Positions 35,560 to 45,736 of a stretch of DNA of 64,000 bases are shown piece after piece (position 1 is the stretch's first letter; each line of letters begins with the position of its first letter). A program made the translations under genes and the position numbers. Location: positions 36,739,747 through 36,803,746 of the forward strand of contig OY294047.1 of NCBI GenBank assembly GCA_958510825.1, given 5' to 3'. This DNA comes from Brachypterus glaber. Lineage: Eukaryota; Arthropoda; Insecta; Coleoptera; Kateretidae. The notes under the pieces were generated by a model. The model was not told the DNA's origin. It saw only the letters and a list, made by a program, of their open reading frames with translations, and made no database searches.

Positions 35560-36060
35560 TTAGATATTCCATAAATGCTCGGGCTCTATTTTAGGAACAA
35601 TTTGTACAGCCTGGGTAAATGAACTTAGGAAAATTAATTCAGCTGATACAAGATTTCTAATTCTACCTTTACGGCGTTTCAACTCTTTCGGGCAAGAGAA
35701 AATGTATTTATAACCACGTCTTGATTTGAAATTAAAATTTCCGATTTCTTCCCATATCAGATTTGTTTTTGCTGCACTTCTTTTTTACTTTTGTAAACAT
35801 ACTATTACTCACAGCGTGCGTAATATTGACCAAAGTCACGATAAGGAAATTTAGTATCTTTATTTAATTTTTTTTTGGTTAATAAATCTCCAAAAACATT
35901 TTTTAAATTATTTTTTCTATTTTGCGACTGTTATAAGCTCATAATCACACGCATTTTGCGTGTTCTTATAGAACCATAAGAGGTGTCTACTTTTTTTTCT
36001 TTTGGGTTGGCATTTTCCGTGCAAATGTCAATGTCGCTTAAAGATTAATTTTCTACAATA
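35560..36060 (-). pseudogene. Unidentified eroded coding sequence
   Basis: Reading the minus strand there are three successive open pieces in different frames. The first, near 36040-35940, contains DIDICTENANPKEKK. The second, near 35920-35800, contains NVFGDLLTKKKLNKDTKF and ends in YYARCE before a stop. The third (35784-35560) is 74 codons without Met and includes a basic CPKELKRRKGRIRN stretch. Composition is unlike random AT-rich translation. The simplest reading is one gene or transposon protein broken by frameshifts; short exons are the alternative. No family recognised. Confidence 0.35.
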
Positions 36061-36284
36061 TTTTGTGTTTAGGTTATTTTTTGCTGTGTTAAAATTGTGG
36101 CTTGGATACTTGAAGCGTAAAAGAGAAGACATGACTATAAAATATATCAAAATATAATTTGTTCTTAGAATTTTAAACATGGCGAAAACTGTAATGCCAA
36201 CACTAAACAAAAATCCCTAAATCAGTCATCAATTTAAATGTAAGTTTTCTTAAATTTTAGAGCAAAATAGAAAAAATAGTATAA

Positions 36285-36400
36285 AGCACTCGTTTCATAA
36301 CACGTTTTTAGCGCACTAGTACTTTAAACTTGTACTCGTGCGCAAAAACGTATGTTATAAACCTAGTACTTTAATATACTATTTTACTTAATTGATATAG
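36285..36400 (+). repeat. Family C inner fragment
   Basis: TAGCGCACTAGTACTTTA, the ACTTGTACTCGTGCGC block and TAGTACTTTAATATACTATT match the central parts of the family C elements near 55120-55220 and 55680-55800. The outer terminal repeats are missing. Confidence 0.6.
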
Positions 36401-36489
36401 TCTAAAAATGCTAGTGTTTGAAGCTGACTTCATAGCCATTGGCCGTCATTTTATTTGACAGTTCCAACTGACGGTTTTTACATCGGCAC

Positions 36490-36730
36490 TTAGTACTACT
36501 AAGCGTACCGATGTATTAAAATCTTCGCCGAAAAGTCAAACTCTTTGACCATGTTTTTATTTACATTTCTCGACGGTTTACACCTTCCTGAGTCGAAATC
36601 AGTAAAAAGAAAATTTGCGTCCGTCTGTCTGTCTGGGTGTTGACTCGCGAACTCCATTTCTAAAAAAGATATCGAGAAGCGGTTTTTTTGAATATTGTTT
36701 CTTATCATATTTTGAAGAGCTGAATAGATT
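36490..36730 (-). repeat. CAGACAGACGGACG-type dispersed repeat
   Basis: It contains CGTCCGTCTGTCTGTCTG at about 36620, followed by a TTGACTCGCGAACTC stretch. The minus-strand CAGACAGACGGACG word resembles that of the family D repeats at 38860 and 52100. Ends are not clear. Confidence 0.4.
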
Positions 36731-37103
36731 TTGGGGGTTAACAGTTGGGGGTAAGGGGGTAAGAAAGGGGTAAAACGCCTATTTTTAGCGCTTTTTGAGT
36801 ATAATTAAGTTAATTATTATTGTGTTTTATTAATTTAGTACTTATAAGTACTTACATGAAAGATTTTTTTAAATTGCCCAGAAATATGTTATAAACTATT
36901 TTTTTCCAAAATACATTGTTTTCAGGATAGCAACTGTTCAGCTGGTTTTGTTGTAAAAATTATTTAAATATCAGGCAAAAGCTAAAGCAAATACACCATC
37001 AATTTAGTTGCACAGGCCAAGTTTTCCACAGAAAATTTGTTGTCACAAAAGACTGCTAAACGATACCAATAAATAATAATACAATAACAAATAAAAATAT
37101 ATA
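36731..37103. other. No gene recognised
   Basis: AT-rich spacer with nothing recognisable. Confidence 0.4.
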
Positions 37104-38008
37104 GGGGAGAGTTGGCCAAAACGGGATAATCGGATAAAACGGGATACCGGCCAATATTTCAAAATAAGCAGCGCCATCTGACGACTGGTAGTGTTTATCG
37201 ATATAAATGAGGCTTCTTTAAATGTAGCAGGTGAATCTTTTGATAAATTTTTGATCTGTGGTGAGTGACAAGTGAAACTTCAAAAAGTAAGGTTGTGCTA
37301 TTTGTTTTCATTAGTGACTAAGCAAGAATTTTTCAGTTTCAACCAGCAAATTAAATAACGGTAAGTATTATTTATGATTCTGTAACTAATTCACTGTATT
37401 TTGTGGCATTTGTGAATATGTCATCTATTTTTTTTTTTTGGGGGAAAACTCTGAAAAACATTTGGACATGTGCAGTCTGGCAAAATGGGATACTAAGCGG
37501 GTAAAACTGGATACTAGACAACAGTTCAGAAGAAGAAGAAGAAGAAAACAACGACGAAAGTTGCATTTATTGTATAGAACTGTATTCTAAATCGAAGACG
37601 GATGACGGATGGGTAATGTGCCAGGACTGTCGACTTTGGGCTCACGAAGCTTGGGGAATGATGGTGAGCCATACTCGTGCGATTTTTGTCGGTGTTGATG
37701 TTAATTTGGATTTTTATTAAAGATATAAGACTAATACAATGTTTCATTTTCAAATTTAATGAATATATCTCACTTTAGAATCTTTTTTATTCACATTCAA
37801 ACACCATCCTATTTTACCCGACCAGATACGTTTTTTTCTTCAATATGACTTTCCTATGTTATCGTCAAGATATTCAGCAATAACTATACCTAAACATAGA
37901 AATGGGTCAATGGGGAAGTTACAGTTAAAACATAGTAGAAATCAATAGCATAATTACAGAATTTCAGACCAAATATCGTTAGCTATCCCGTTTTGGCCAA
38001 CTCTCCCC
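37104..38008 (+). mobile_element. pogo/Tigger-like element, internally deleted
   Basis: The 25-bp perfect inverted ends begin GGGGAGAGTTGGCCAAAACG and are flanked by TA (37102-37103 and 38009-38010). Subterminal GGATAAAACGGGATA-type words are repeated on the left side. Only the zinc-finger tail of a transposase remains (37517-37698). A consensus donor (ACGGTAAGT) lies at about 37360. The ends, the TA and the tail together point to the pogo branch of Tc1/mariner. Confidence 0.8.
37517..37698 (+). pseudogene. Remnant of pogo-type transposase C-terminus
   Basis: A run of Glu codons is followed by CIYCIELYSKSK and then WVMCQDCRLWAHEAW, and after a frame change PYSCDFCRC and a stop (37696-37698). 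The spacing C-x2-C, C-x2-C, H-x2-[C], C-x2-C is that of the PHD-like zinc finger at the end of pogo/Tigger and Jerky-related transposases. It is broken twice: Trp replaces one zinc-binding Cys, and a one-base deletion (or +2) near 37660-37666 separates the last Cys pair. The catalytic DDE region is absent. It lies centrally in the TA-flanked element. Confidence 0.7.
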
Positions 38009-38070
38009 TAATTGTTTATTTTAAAAAAAATTGTAAAATTTTTCAGACAGATATTTCGCTGGAAGTATGC

Positions 38071-38405
38071 AGAGGCTAGGGTTTCACGAAAATCGAGAGA
38101 AAAACTTCTTTTTCTAATTGTCGAGAATCTTTATTTTCGAGACAAAAAATAGGAGGATCTGTCCAGACCATTTCTCGACGATTAACTTCTTATCTCGTCT
38201 CGGGGGAGTCTTGAGTTTCAAGACTCTCGACATTTTGCAGGGTTGGTAGACCTTAGTATCACGCGCCGAGAGTCGAGAGGTCTGATTCTTAATCAAGAGT
38301 CTCGACTTTCGACGCTGCGACTCTTGTCTTGTGTAAATTTTTTAAGTTATACTACTGTCTCGATTTTTTTCTCGAAATCGAGAGAAAACAATATCTATTT
38401 CTTGA
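38071..38405. repeat. Element rich in inverted CTCTCGA words
   Basis: CGAGAGA, TCTCGA and GTCTCGA words occur many times in both orientations between a left CGAAAATCGAGAGAAA and a right CTCGAAATCGAGAGAAA. The interior forms several overlapping stems. Ends are approximate, and the class is unknown. Confidence 0.5.
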
Positions 38406-38859
38406 TTCTTGTGGATGGGCGATTACAAATTAAACTTTATTTTTTGTTATGATAAGATTCTTATTTTTTTGCACTTCAATCAATATGCAACGCATTATTT
38501 TTAAACAGTTTTAATTAACGTTGTTAAATAAATTAGCTGCTAATGTCGGCACTTTAAAATTTAACCACTCTTAAGTTCTGCACAGAAATGAAGGGAAAAG
38601 TAAAACAAGCTGGTAAAATATGCAATGCTACGCATTCCATTATATACTATTTACAGTAAATGGTATATTGCATTTTTCCTAATACTTGAAATTAAGAAAA
38701 AAAAAAATTAAAAATTTTTTTCAAAAAAAAAAACTTCAAACATTTTTTTCTTGATTTTCTTTGTGCAAAAAAAAAACGAAAAAAAAATATTTATTTTTTT
38801 AAATGATAGTTTTTTTTATTTTTTACAAAAGTTTAACCACCAATAACTTTTTTGTTGTT
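38406..38859. other. Low-complexity AT stretch
   Basis: Long A and T runs between 38690 and 38830; no gene. Confidence 0.5.
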
Positions 38860-39330
38860 GGGGGGGATTACTTTCAAAATTGAAAGAATTTTTCCTGAAA
38901 AGGTTACGTAAATCGGAATTTTATTTCAGCTTTCTTCTATTGTTTTAAAATATAACTTTTTTTTGGGATTACTTTAAAAATTGGTAGAATTGATCCTTAT
39001 AATAGTAATAAAAGTAATTTTTCCTGAAAAAGTTACGTTAATCGGAATTTTCTTTTAGCTTTTTTCGATTTATTTTAAAAGTTTAACCCCCAAATTTATT
39101 TTTGTTTTTGCAGGGATTACTTTCAAAAACAATAGAGCTTTTCCCCTCGTAGAACTTGATTTTTCCTGAAAATTTCAAGTCTATCGGATTATTCGTTCTT
39201 GAGTTATCGTGTTCACGAAAACCGTGATATCGAACAGACAGACGGACATAAAAAACTTTCTTTTTTTTCATGAAACAAATTTATATCCAAGAATTTTTCG
39301 TCTAGGACGATTTATGAAAATTTTTGAATA
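38860..39330 (+). repeat. Dispersed repeat, family D, copy 1
   Basis: Three imperfect internal units start with GGGATTACTTTNAAAA (38873, 38967, 39112) and run into TTTTTCCTGAAAA. Then come GAGTTATCGTGTTCACGAAA, ACAGACAGACGGAC and TTTCATGAAACAAATTTATA. The same order is present at about 52100-52370. Noncoding. Class unknown. Confidence 0.65.
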
Positions 39331-39630
39331 TTCGAAACTAGCGGTAGCTACCGTTCAATATTACTCTAGCGCAGGCGCTGTGAATAATACAATGACTGAA
39401 TTTTTAGAGACAAAACTGAATTTTTAGTATTGTGTCAATTATTTTAAAAGTTGGACAATATGGACAAATATAGGAAAAGAAATAGAGTCCTTTGAAATGT
39501 CAAATCATTTTTGTTTCATATACTTTGTGTTTATATACTTTTAGTTTTGGTACAGTAATGTTTAAATTTTTTTATGTCCCTTGGACTATTATTTTGTATA
39601 AGTACATACATATATGTGTACGATCATATA
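39331..39630. other. Spacer, no gene
   Basis: Only short chance ORFs. The right half may be the left part of a non-LTR 3' region continued at 40335. Confidence 0.35.
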
Positions 39631-39632
39631 TA

Positions 39633-40334
39633 CAGAGCGGTCCAAAAGTCACCCCCCCCCCTCTTAACTTTTGAACCAGTTGAGATATCGACTTCAAATT
39701 TGAAACTTTTAAATAAGACAACTTAAACTATCTTTTAGCATATATTTAATATTCAGCTCTTAAAATGTGGGCAGGGGGGCATGGGGGCACATTTTTTTAA
39801 ATGGAAAGGGGGTTCGTGTAATACATCATTTTAAAGCTTATAAAATTCTCCATTTAACTCCATATTTTTAAATTTAAAAAAATAAAATTTTTGGGTTTAA
39901 AATGGGGTTGAAAATGGGTATTAATGTAAATTCCAAACAAATAATTTTTAAAAATGCCTAATTTCATCATAAAAAAATGTTAATTATACTTCTAAACTAA
40001 TTTTAGTTGACAAAAATAAAAATTTATAAAAAAAAACTAAAAAATCGAATGTTTTAGCACAAAAATTGAAAAATCAAAACATTTTTAAAGAATTTAAAAA
40101 TGTTAGTTTAAACAGAGAATTTTATAAGCTTTAAAATGATGTATCACACGACCCCCCTTTCCATTTAAAAAAATGTCCCCCCATGCCCCCCTGCCCACAT
40201 GTTAAGAGCTGAAAATATAAAATATATGCTAAAAGATAGTTTAAGTTGTCTTATTTAAGAGTTCTAAATTTGAAGTCGATATCTCAACTCGTTCAAAAGT
40301 TAAAAGGGGGGGGGGTGACTTTTGGACCGCACTG
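39633..40334. mobile_element. TA-flanked foldback, family B, copy 4
   Basis: The ends CAGAGCGGTCCAAAAGTCAC and CAGTGCGGTCCAAAAGTCAC are inverted, with TA at 39631-39632 and 40335-40336. Arms pair over the whole 702 bp, with landmarks AAATGTGGGCAGGGGGGCAT and its complement. It is the best-preserved copy in the window. Confidence 0.85.
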
Positions 40335-40409
40335 TATGTAAATATTTTGTGACTTGTGAATAGACTTTGTTTCTTAAACACCAATAAAATTTATCTTATC
40401 TATCTTAAT
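40335..40409 (+). mobile_element. Possible non-LTR 3' tail
   Basis: CAATAAAATTTATCTTATCT resembles the polyadenylation-like end plus short-repeat tail of LINE-type insertions. The family B element seems to have inserted just upstream. Weak evidence. Confidence 0.3.
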
Positions 40410-40659
40410 GTGTTTCTATAGGAGAAAGATAAAATGGCTAGGCAGAGATACAAACTAGAGCGCATTGGAGTAAATTGGCAAAAGGAAAAGGGATCAAATG
40501 GTGGTCACATACTAACAGCTTAGATATTTGGAAACCAAGATGGGAAGAAGAAGGAAGGCAGACAGACCTAGAATGAAATACTGCTCAAAAACAACAAGGA
40601 TGTAGTAAGAAGACTGGTTTGAGACATTCGCCCCATTACTAGACAAGTCTTTCGTTTTC

Positions 40660-40957
40660 CTAAAATTTCCACAAACTACGTAACGAAATTTTAAATCAAT
40701 TTTACACCCCTCCCCCTTCACCAGCTCGAAAAAAAAACTTCATAAAATAATATTAAATTACGTCGCCCAGAGAACTTAGAGCTTTCCAGGTCCGTAATAT
40801 TAAGATTTATCAAACAGAAATAAAAATTAAAAAAAAAATAAACACGAAAAAATATCATTTTAAGCGGTACGCAACGCTTTCCCAACCCCTTTCCCTTTTG
40901 TAACGCTGAGGCCTACCCATTACCCGCTAAGAGAGTTACGTAATTTGTGGATGAATC
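40660..40957. mobile_element. Harbinger-like MITE, CCACAAATTACGTAAC ends
   Basis: TTCCACAAACTACGTAACG on the left and the complement of ATCCACAAATTACGTAAC on the right enclose C-rich and AT-rich parts, as in the element at 3363. No clear target duplication was found. Confidence 0.55.
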
Positions 40958-41790
40958 CAATCAGAAAAATATACAGATGAGATTGTGAAATTTTATTTTT
41001 GTTTAACAAAAACTAATCCAGCCAACGCAATATGTTTTTTTTTTCAAGTATATTTTAACCCTTTATAGGATACTGGTCGATATTTCAACCAAACATAGTA
41101 GTTTATGATACAAAAACAAAAAATACGGTTGCCAACCTCTCTCTCTGAGCTCAGAAGGCAATCTAGGTAATCGCCCTAGAAACATTTTTTTTTTCGTTTG
41201 GACTTTTACACTATTTTTTATTTAATTTTTATATCTTAATAAATAACTTTTTATTTTTCATAAAAAAGTTGAGGTTAGAGTTCAAATGTCATCAGTATTA
41301 ATATAAATCAACCAATCCACGTCGACTATTTTATTTCAAAAATTTTGTACAGATTTATTATACAAAAAAGCGCAGTTAGATACAATCGAATAAAAATACT
41401 ATTTTTGTATCGAACTCTTCAATGTTTTTTAGCAAACGGCAGTTTCGTTGTAGAATATATTTCACGATTAAAAATTTAATCGCCTGGACGTGGATACAAG
41501 GCTTGCACTTCACTTTTTCAAATTAATGCCTACAGCGTACTTTAACGTTAATATTAAAAATCTAGTCGCTATTTTAAATAATTGACGAGGTACGAAGTAA
41601 TTTATAATTTAGCTCAGACTCTGAGAAAAAGACCAGTCAATACGTACTTTTCAAGTTTTGAGAGTAACTTTTTTAAGCAACACCACAACCCATACAAACG
41701 AAATTGTAACTTGTTCGCAGGTGCTTTCAGTCACTAGATTCACACCGCAACTTTAGAAAACTTTAAAACAATAACTGTCAATATTTAGGG
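40958..41790. other. No gene recognised
   Basis: AT-rich. Short CT-rich patch near 41130. No reading frame of interest. Confidence 0.4.
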
Positions 41791-41984
41791 CGAGGGGTTT
41801 ATTTATTAAAAAAAAATGTACAAGGATTGTGAGAATCAAACAATTTTGGAAGATTGTCAAAAAGATTTTGAAAGAATGTACATAATTTTAATGAAGATCG
41901 TTAAAGATTGTGGGAAGATTTCAGATGGTTGTGGAAGAATGAATTCTGAATTTCTTAAGGATTGTCCAAGAAATAAACCCCTTG
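41791..41984. mobile_element. MITE with AGGGGTTTATTT ends
   Basis: AGGGGTTTATTT at the left and its complement AAATAAACCCCTT at the right bound 194 bp packed with GATTGTNNNAGA words. A second, partial copy lies inverted at 53690-53838. An ORF across it (41816-42073) is a by-product. Confidence 0.6.
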
Positions 41985-42393
41985 ATTTAGGGTTACTCCA
42001 TCCAGCGGCTGTTTCGCTGCTGCCGTCGCGTCGCGTCGATTGTCAAATAACCGCCGCTGGACTGGCCTGTTGAGAGAGGTAAATCAACATTTATTTATAG
42101 CAGTGAAGCTTAGTTAAGTTTTCCAATTATACATTTTTTTTTTAAATTTTAATTTCAGTTTCAGTTTTAATTGAAAAAATAATTGTGTGAAATCATTTTT
42201 ATCACTAAAAAAAATCTGATTCATTTTACAAGTTGTGTATGTTTTTTTTAGAGGGGTAGAAAAAATATTAACCTAAAAAAAATAAAAGTTAAAATTCCAG
42301 AAAACTTGATCAAAGATTTTAGGCTTTACAGACAGGCAGAGCTGGTCTAATATCACATGACTATTCAACCCTGAGTAGTCATTCTATCATAAC

Positions 42394-42614
42394 CAGTACT
42401 CGGCGAATTTCCAGTACTCTCATAGGCGCCGCGTCTACTCTAGCGTTGACGCGAGGTTTTAAATATTTACATTTTTATTTCTTTTTATTTTGATTTTTTT
42501 TAATGATTCCATTTAAACGAGTAAGGTGGGAAAAAAAGTTATCGATAAATAAAAATTAAAAACTTTCGTATTCTTTAAAGATAAAAATCGAATGTCGGTT
42601 TTTTCTTTGAAAAA

Positions 42615-42694
<80 letters not shown>

Positions 42695-42882
42695 TGTATA
42701 GGTTATAAGTATAGTCAGTATTGTTGTGTGTAACAAATTAGTCGTCAAATGTTTCGATTTAGTGACCTTTATAAAAATTTCCCTCATAATTCGGCAAAAT
42801 TATTCCGTAGGCCTATGTTTCCGTGTTTATTTTCAACGTTGATGAGTCATAACTGTGTTTATGCAGACTACTGATCATACTG
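42394..42882 (+). mobile_element. hAT-like element, family A, copy 3
   Basis: Perfect 8-bp duplications ATCATAAC are at 42386-42393 and 42883-42890. It starts CAGTACTCGGCGAATTTCC, ends near CAGACTACTGATCATACTG, and contains a (TA)n run at 42621-42688. It is the fullest uninterrupted copy of the family seen at 10415 and 29171. No transposase. Confidence 0.82.
42621..42688 (+). repeat. (TA)n microsatellite
   Basis: About 34 TA units, inside the hAT-like element. The matching spot of copy 2 is where the giant foldback inserted. Confidence 0.9.
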
Positions 42883-43033
42883 ATCATAACTGACCTGATC
42901 TAAAAAACAATATTTTGATCAAAATAATAACGAAGGCGCTGAATTTCAATAATATTTAAAAAAAACGTTCCTACGATGAGGTAGGGTGGATTTATGTTAA
43001 TGTGCACTCAGGGTTGAATAGTCATGAGATATT

Positions 43034-44345
43034 GTACTAGCTCTGCCCTCCTAAAGAGAAACGCCGCATGTACACCTGACACATACGGTTTTTAAGCTTA
43101 GTATTATTTTACTACGGAGAATAACGGTAAGTACCAATCCTAAGGAAATCTGCGGTAAGTACATCGAAGATGTTATTTGCCGCGTTCTTTCTATGTGAAA
43201 TTTAGTTTTGAAAAGAGAAACAGGATAAAGCAAATACAAAAGAAAGCAAAATTATGGATATTTTAGTGGCAGTCAGTCAAAATTAATAGATAGATACATT
43301 TATTGTTTCTAAAGAAATATACATTTCTTATAAGACAAAATTAATATTATTATAAAATATTGATCAATCAACAAATAAAAAAAAAATAAAAAAAGTATAT
43401 TGTTTAATATTATACTATTATATTATACTATACTACTGTTTAATACTATTGTTACTACTATTGTTTAATAGTGTAGTACTACTATAGTATCTACTAGTAG
43501 ATATATCTGTTTAAATATAATTAAATAATAATATTATATAAAAACTGCTCTCAACAAAATAATAATTTCTCTTATAGGTCTAGGTTTATTGAAATCAAAA
43601 ACGAAAAAAAAAAAAAACTGAAAAAAAAATTAAAAAAATTGAAAAAAAAAATTAAAAAAATTAAGAAAAATTATTTTTTGAAAAAAAAAATCTTAAAAAA
43701 AACTATTTTTATTTATTTTTTTTTGAAGATTATTTTTGTTTAAGTATTTATTAAGTATATTATAAGGTATCAAAAATTTATATTGTTACAGAAAATCATA
43801 ATTTTATACAGTGTGTCCCCGGATCGACTTGACAATACCAAAAAATGACCATTTTTTTTTTGATTAACAACAACTGCTTTGGGACTTTGCCCTGCTTGCT
43901 TAAAAACTATTTATTGTTGAAATAAATTTTTTTAAAATTGTAAGTGGCGCCAAATATCAGAGAAAAAGTAAAAAGTTTTCAGGTAAACTTACCTTTCCGT
44001 AACAGATTAAAAAAAAATTATTTAAAAAATTGATTTATAATCAAAAATAAGAACCGCATGTCAAATTTCAATAATTTTAACTCATCATATATTTTTACTT
44101 TTTCACTGATATCTGGCGCCACCTATAATTTTTTTAAATTTTATTTTGACAATAATTAGTTTTTAAGCAAGCAGGGCAAAATCCCAAAGCAGTTTTTCTT
44201 AATTCGAAAAAAACAAGTCATTTTGAGGTATTGTCAAGTTGATCCGGGGACACACTGTAGATAATATAGATAATACTAAGATCGAAAACCGTATGTGTCA
44301 GGTGTACATGCCGCGTTCCTCTTTAGGAGGGCAGAGCTGTACACT
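43034..44345. repeat. Inverted-repeat element sharing the AGCTCTGCC end
   Basis: AGCTCTGCCCTCCTAAAGAG and the CATGTACACCTGACACATAC block at about 43037-43088 recur inverted at 44280-44343. A 449-bp TA-flanked element is inserted near the right arm (43809). The interior at 43380-43750 is low-complexity AT. Confidence 0.7.
43809..44257. mobile_element. TA-flanked MITE, CAGTGTGTCCCCGGATC ends
   Basis: CAGTGTGTCCCCGGATCGAC is matched at the right end with one mismatch. TA flanks both sides (43807-43808 and 44258-44259). Arms extend inward, with GCGCCANNTATNA blocks mirrored. Tc1/mariner-like, noncoding. Confidence 0.8.
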
Positions 44346-44975
44346 GTGTAGGAAAACCCCGAGGAAAACCCTGCAGGGATCTGCTGCAAATCAACTTGAC
44401 TTCCACGGAACAAATTTTCTGACTTAATATAATTTCTTGTAAAATTAATTTTCCAAGTAATCTCCGGGACGTAAAGGCTATACAGTTTATTATAGGTACG
44501 TTATTACACTCCTCATAGTTCTAGCTGGAATAGTATTATACAATGAGGACAGAAATGTTTAATTTTAAACAACAACTAGACACGGTGCACTTCTGAGGGG
44601 TGTTTTCAGAACTTGCCGCGAACTTTATTTTTTCTTTATTGTTATTTATGTAGTAACCAACGATTTAAGAGCAAAATTAAAAAAATCTATCGGTTAATTT
44701 TTTCTTTATTTAGATTTTTTTTTATAAAAATCTGAACCTTGTTTCGTTAATAAGAAAACGCCTGGTTCGTATTGGCTGGGACACCCGGTATTAATATTTT
44801 ATTACTTTTAATACTGAATTTAATTAATATAATATACAGTATAGTAATTAAAAAAAAATAACGTAAGCTCGTGCCAGTACAAAGAAATATTTTGGGAAGT
44901 ATATATTTTTTAAAGTTTGCGAAGAAAAATGCATTATAGCAATGAAGATCATACTGTAGAATGTAAAGCATTATA
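44346..44975. other. No gene recognised
   Basis: AT-rich with short ORFs only. Confidence 0.4.
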
Positions 44976-45210
44976 CAGGGTTATTCAGAAATATGTTCGA
45001 GAAATTTAAGAGGTGATTCTACGTTAAAAAATATGAAAAAAAGTTCCTATAAAGGTTGGTCCGGAAATGAGCCCTATGGGAGCTGCGGCCCTTCGAAGAT
45101 GGACATATTGAATGGGGAACAAAAAAAGCACCAATAAAATTTTAATGCTGCCAGGCGATTCTTCACTTAAAACTAAGCTAAAAATTATTCTTCACCAAAA
45201 CACCTAAATT

Positions 45211-45394
45211 TAATAAACTAAATTAAATTGTTTGATATTTACAAATTTAAAAGATCTATATAAAACATTTTACTATTCCTTAAAACGACTTTTGTTTGAT
45301 TATAATCAAACAAAAGTCGTTTTAAGGAATAGTAAAATGTTTTATATAGATCTTTTAAATTTGTAAATATCAAACAATTTAATTTAGTTTATTA
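45211..45394. repeat. Near-perfect palindrome, 92-bp arms, no loop
   Basis: The arms meet at the self-complementary GATTATAATC (centre 45302/45303). The outer ends are TAATAAACTAAATT and its complement. No mismatch was found by eye. It is formed by the inverted and direct start of the ribozyme-bearing unit. Confidence 0.9.
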
Positions 45395-45651
45395 ATTCAG
45401 ATACCACTGTAAAAGGTGACCTCCTAGCGTTTAGGGATCAATTGGCGGCAATGTCCACCGTGGCATTGATTAATCTGCCCCCTATCGACAGCGTGCAATA
45501 GGTTCTTGAAACCAATAACTGCTTCCTTTTTTGGACTGTCGATAGGTTTATCCAGTCTCTGCTTTTAGCAGTAGATGTCGCTAGCTGTTTTTGCTTTTCC
45601 TTATAACGATTTTAAACTCTATATAGAGATATATGGAAAGGGTTTGATTTT

Positions 45652-45736
45652 CGTAGTTGTCCCTACTACCGATATGTGGCTCTGAAGAGTGCTAAAAAGC
45701 ACGAAATCGATCAGTCACTTCGGAGGGACGACTGCG
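45652..45736 (+). ncRNA. Hammerhead self-cleaving ribozyme, type I
   Basis: All core positions fit. CTGAAGA is at 45682-45688. Stem II is GTGC/GCAC (45689-45692 with 45699-45702) with a 6-base TAAAAA loop. GAAA follows at 45703-45706. A minimal stem III ATCGAT (45706-45711) is self-complementary. C at 45712 precedes the expected cleavage point. Stem I is GTGGCT (45676-45681) pairing with AGTCAC (45713-45718). Beyond an internal loop, stem I continues as 13 pairs between CGTAGTTGTCCCT (45652-45664) and AGGGACGACTGCG (45724-45736), including G-U pairs. A very short stem III and an internal loop in stem I are usual for Penelope-type hammerheads, which may act as dimers. Activity is inferred. Confidence 0.85.

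Larger units (their letters stand above)
42332..43050. repeat. Inverted-repeat element, CAGAGCT ends
   Basis: CAGAGCTGGTCTAATATCAC on the left pairs with its near-complement ending at about 43048; the ATGACTATTCAACCCTGAGT block is likewise mirrored (42357 and 43006). A hAT-like element is inserted between the arms. Confidence 0.7.

Noticed and set aside
41816..42073. 85-codon ORF with a GC-rich end
   Set aside because: It crosses a MITE boundary, so most of it is transposon sequence.
42575..42787. Ile/Tyr-rich minus-strand ORF
   Set aside because: Translation of the (TA)n run inside a hAT-like element.
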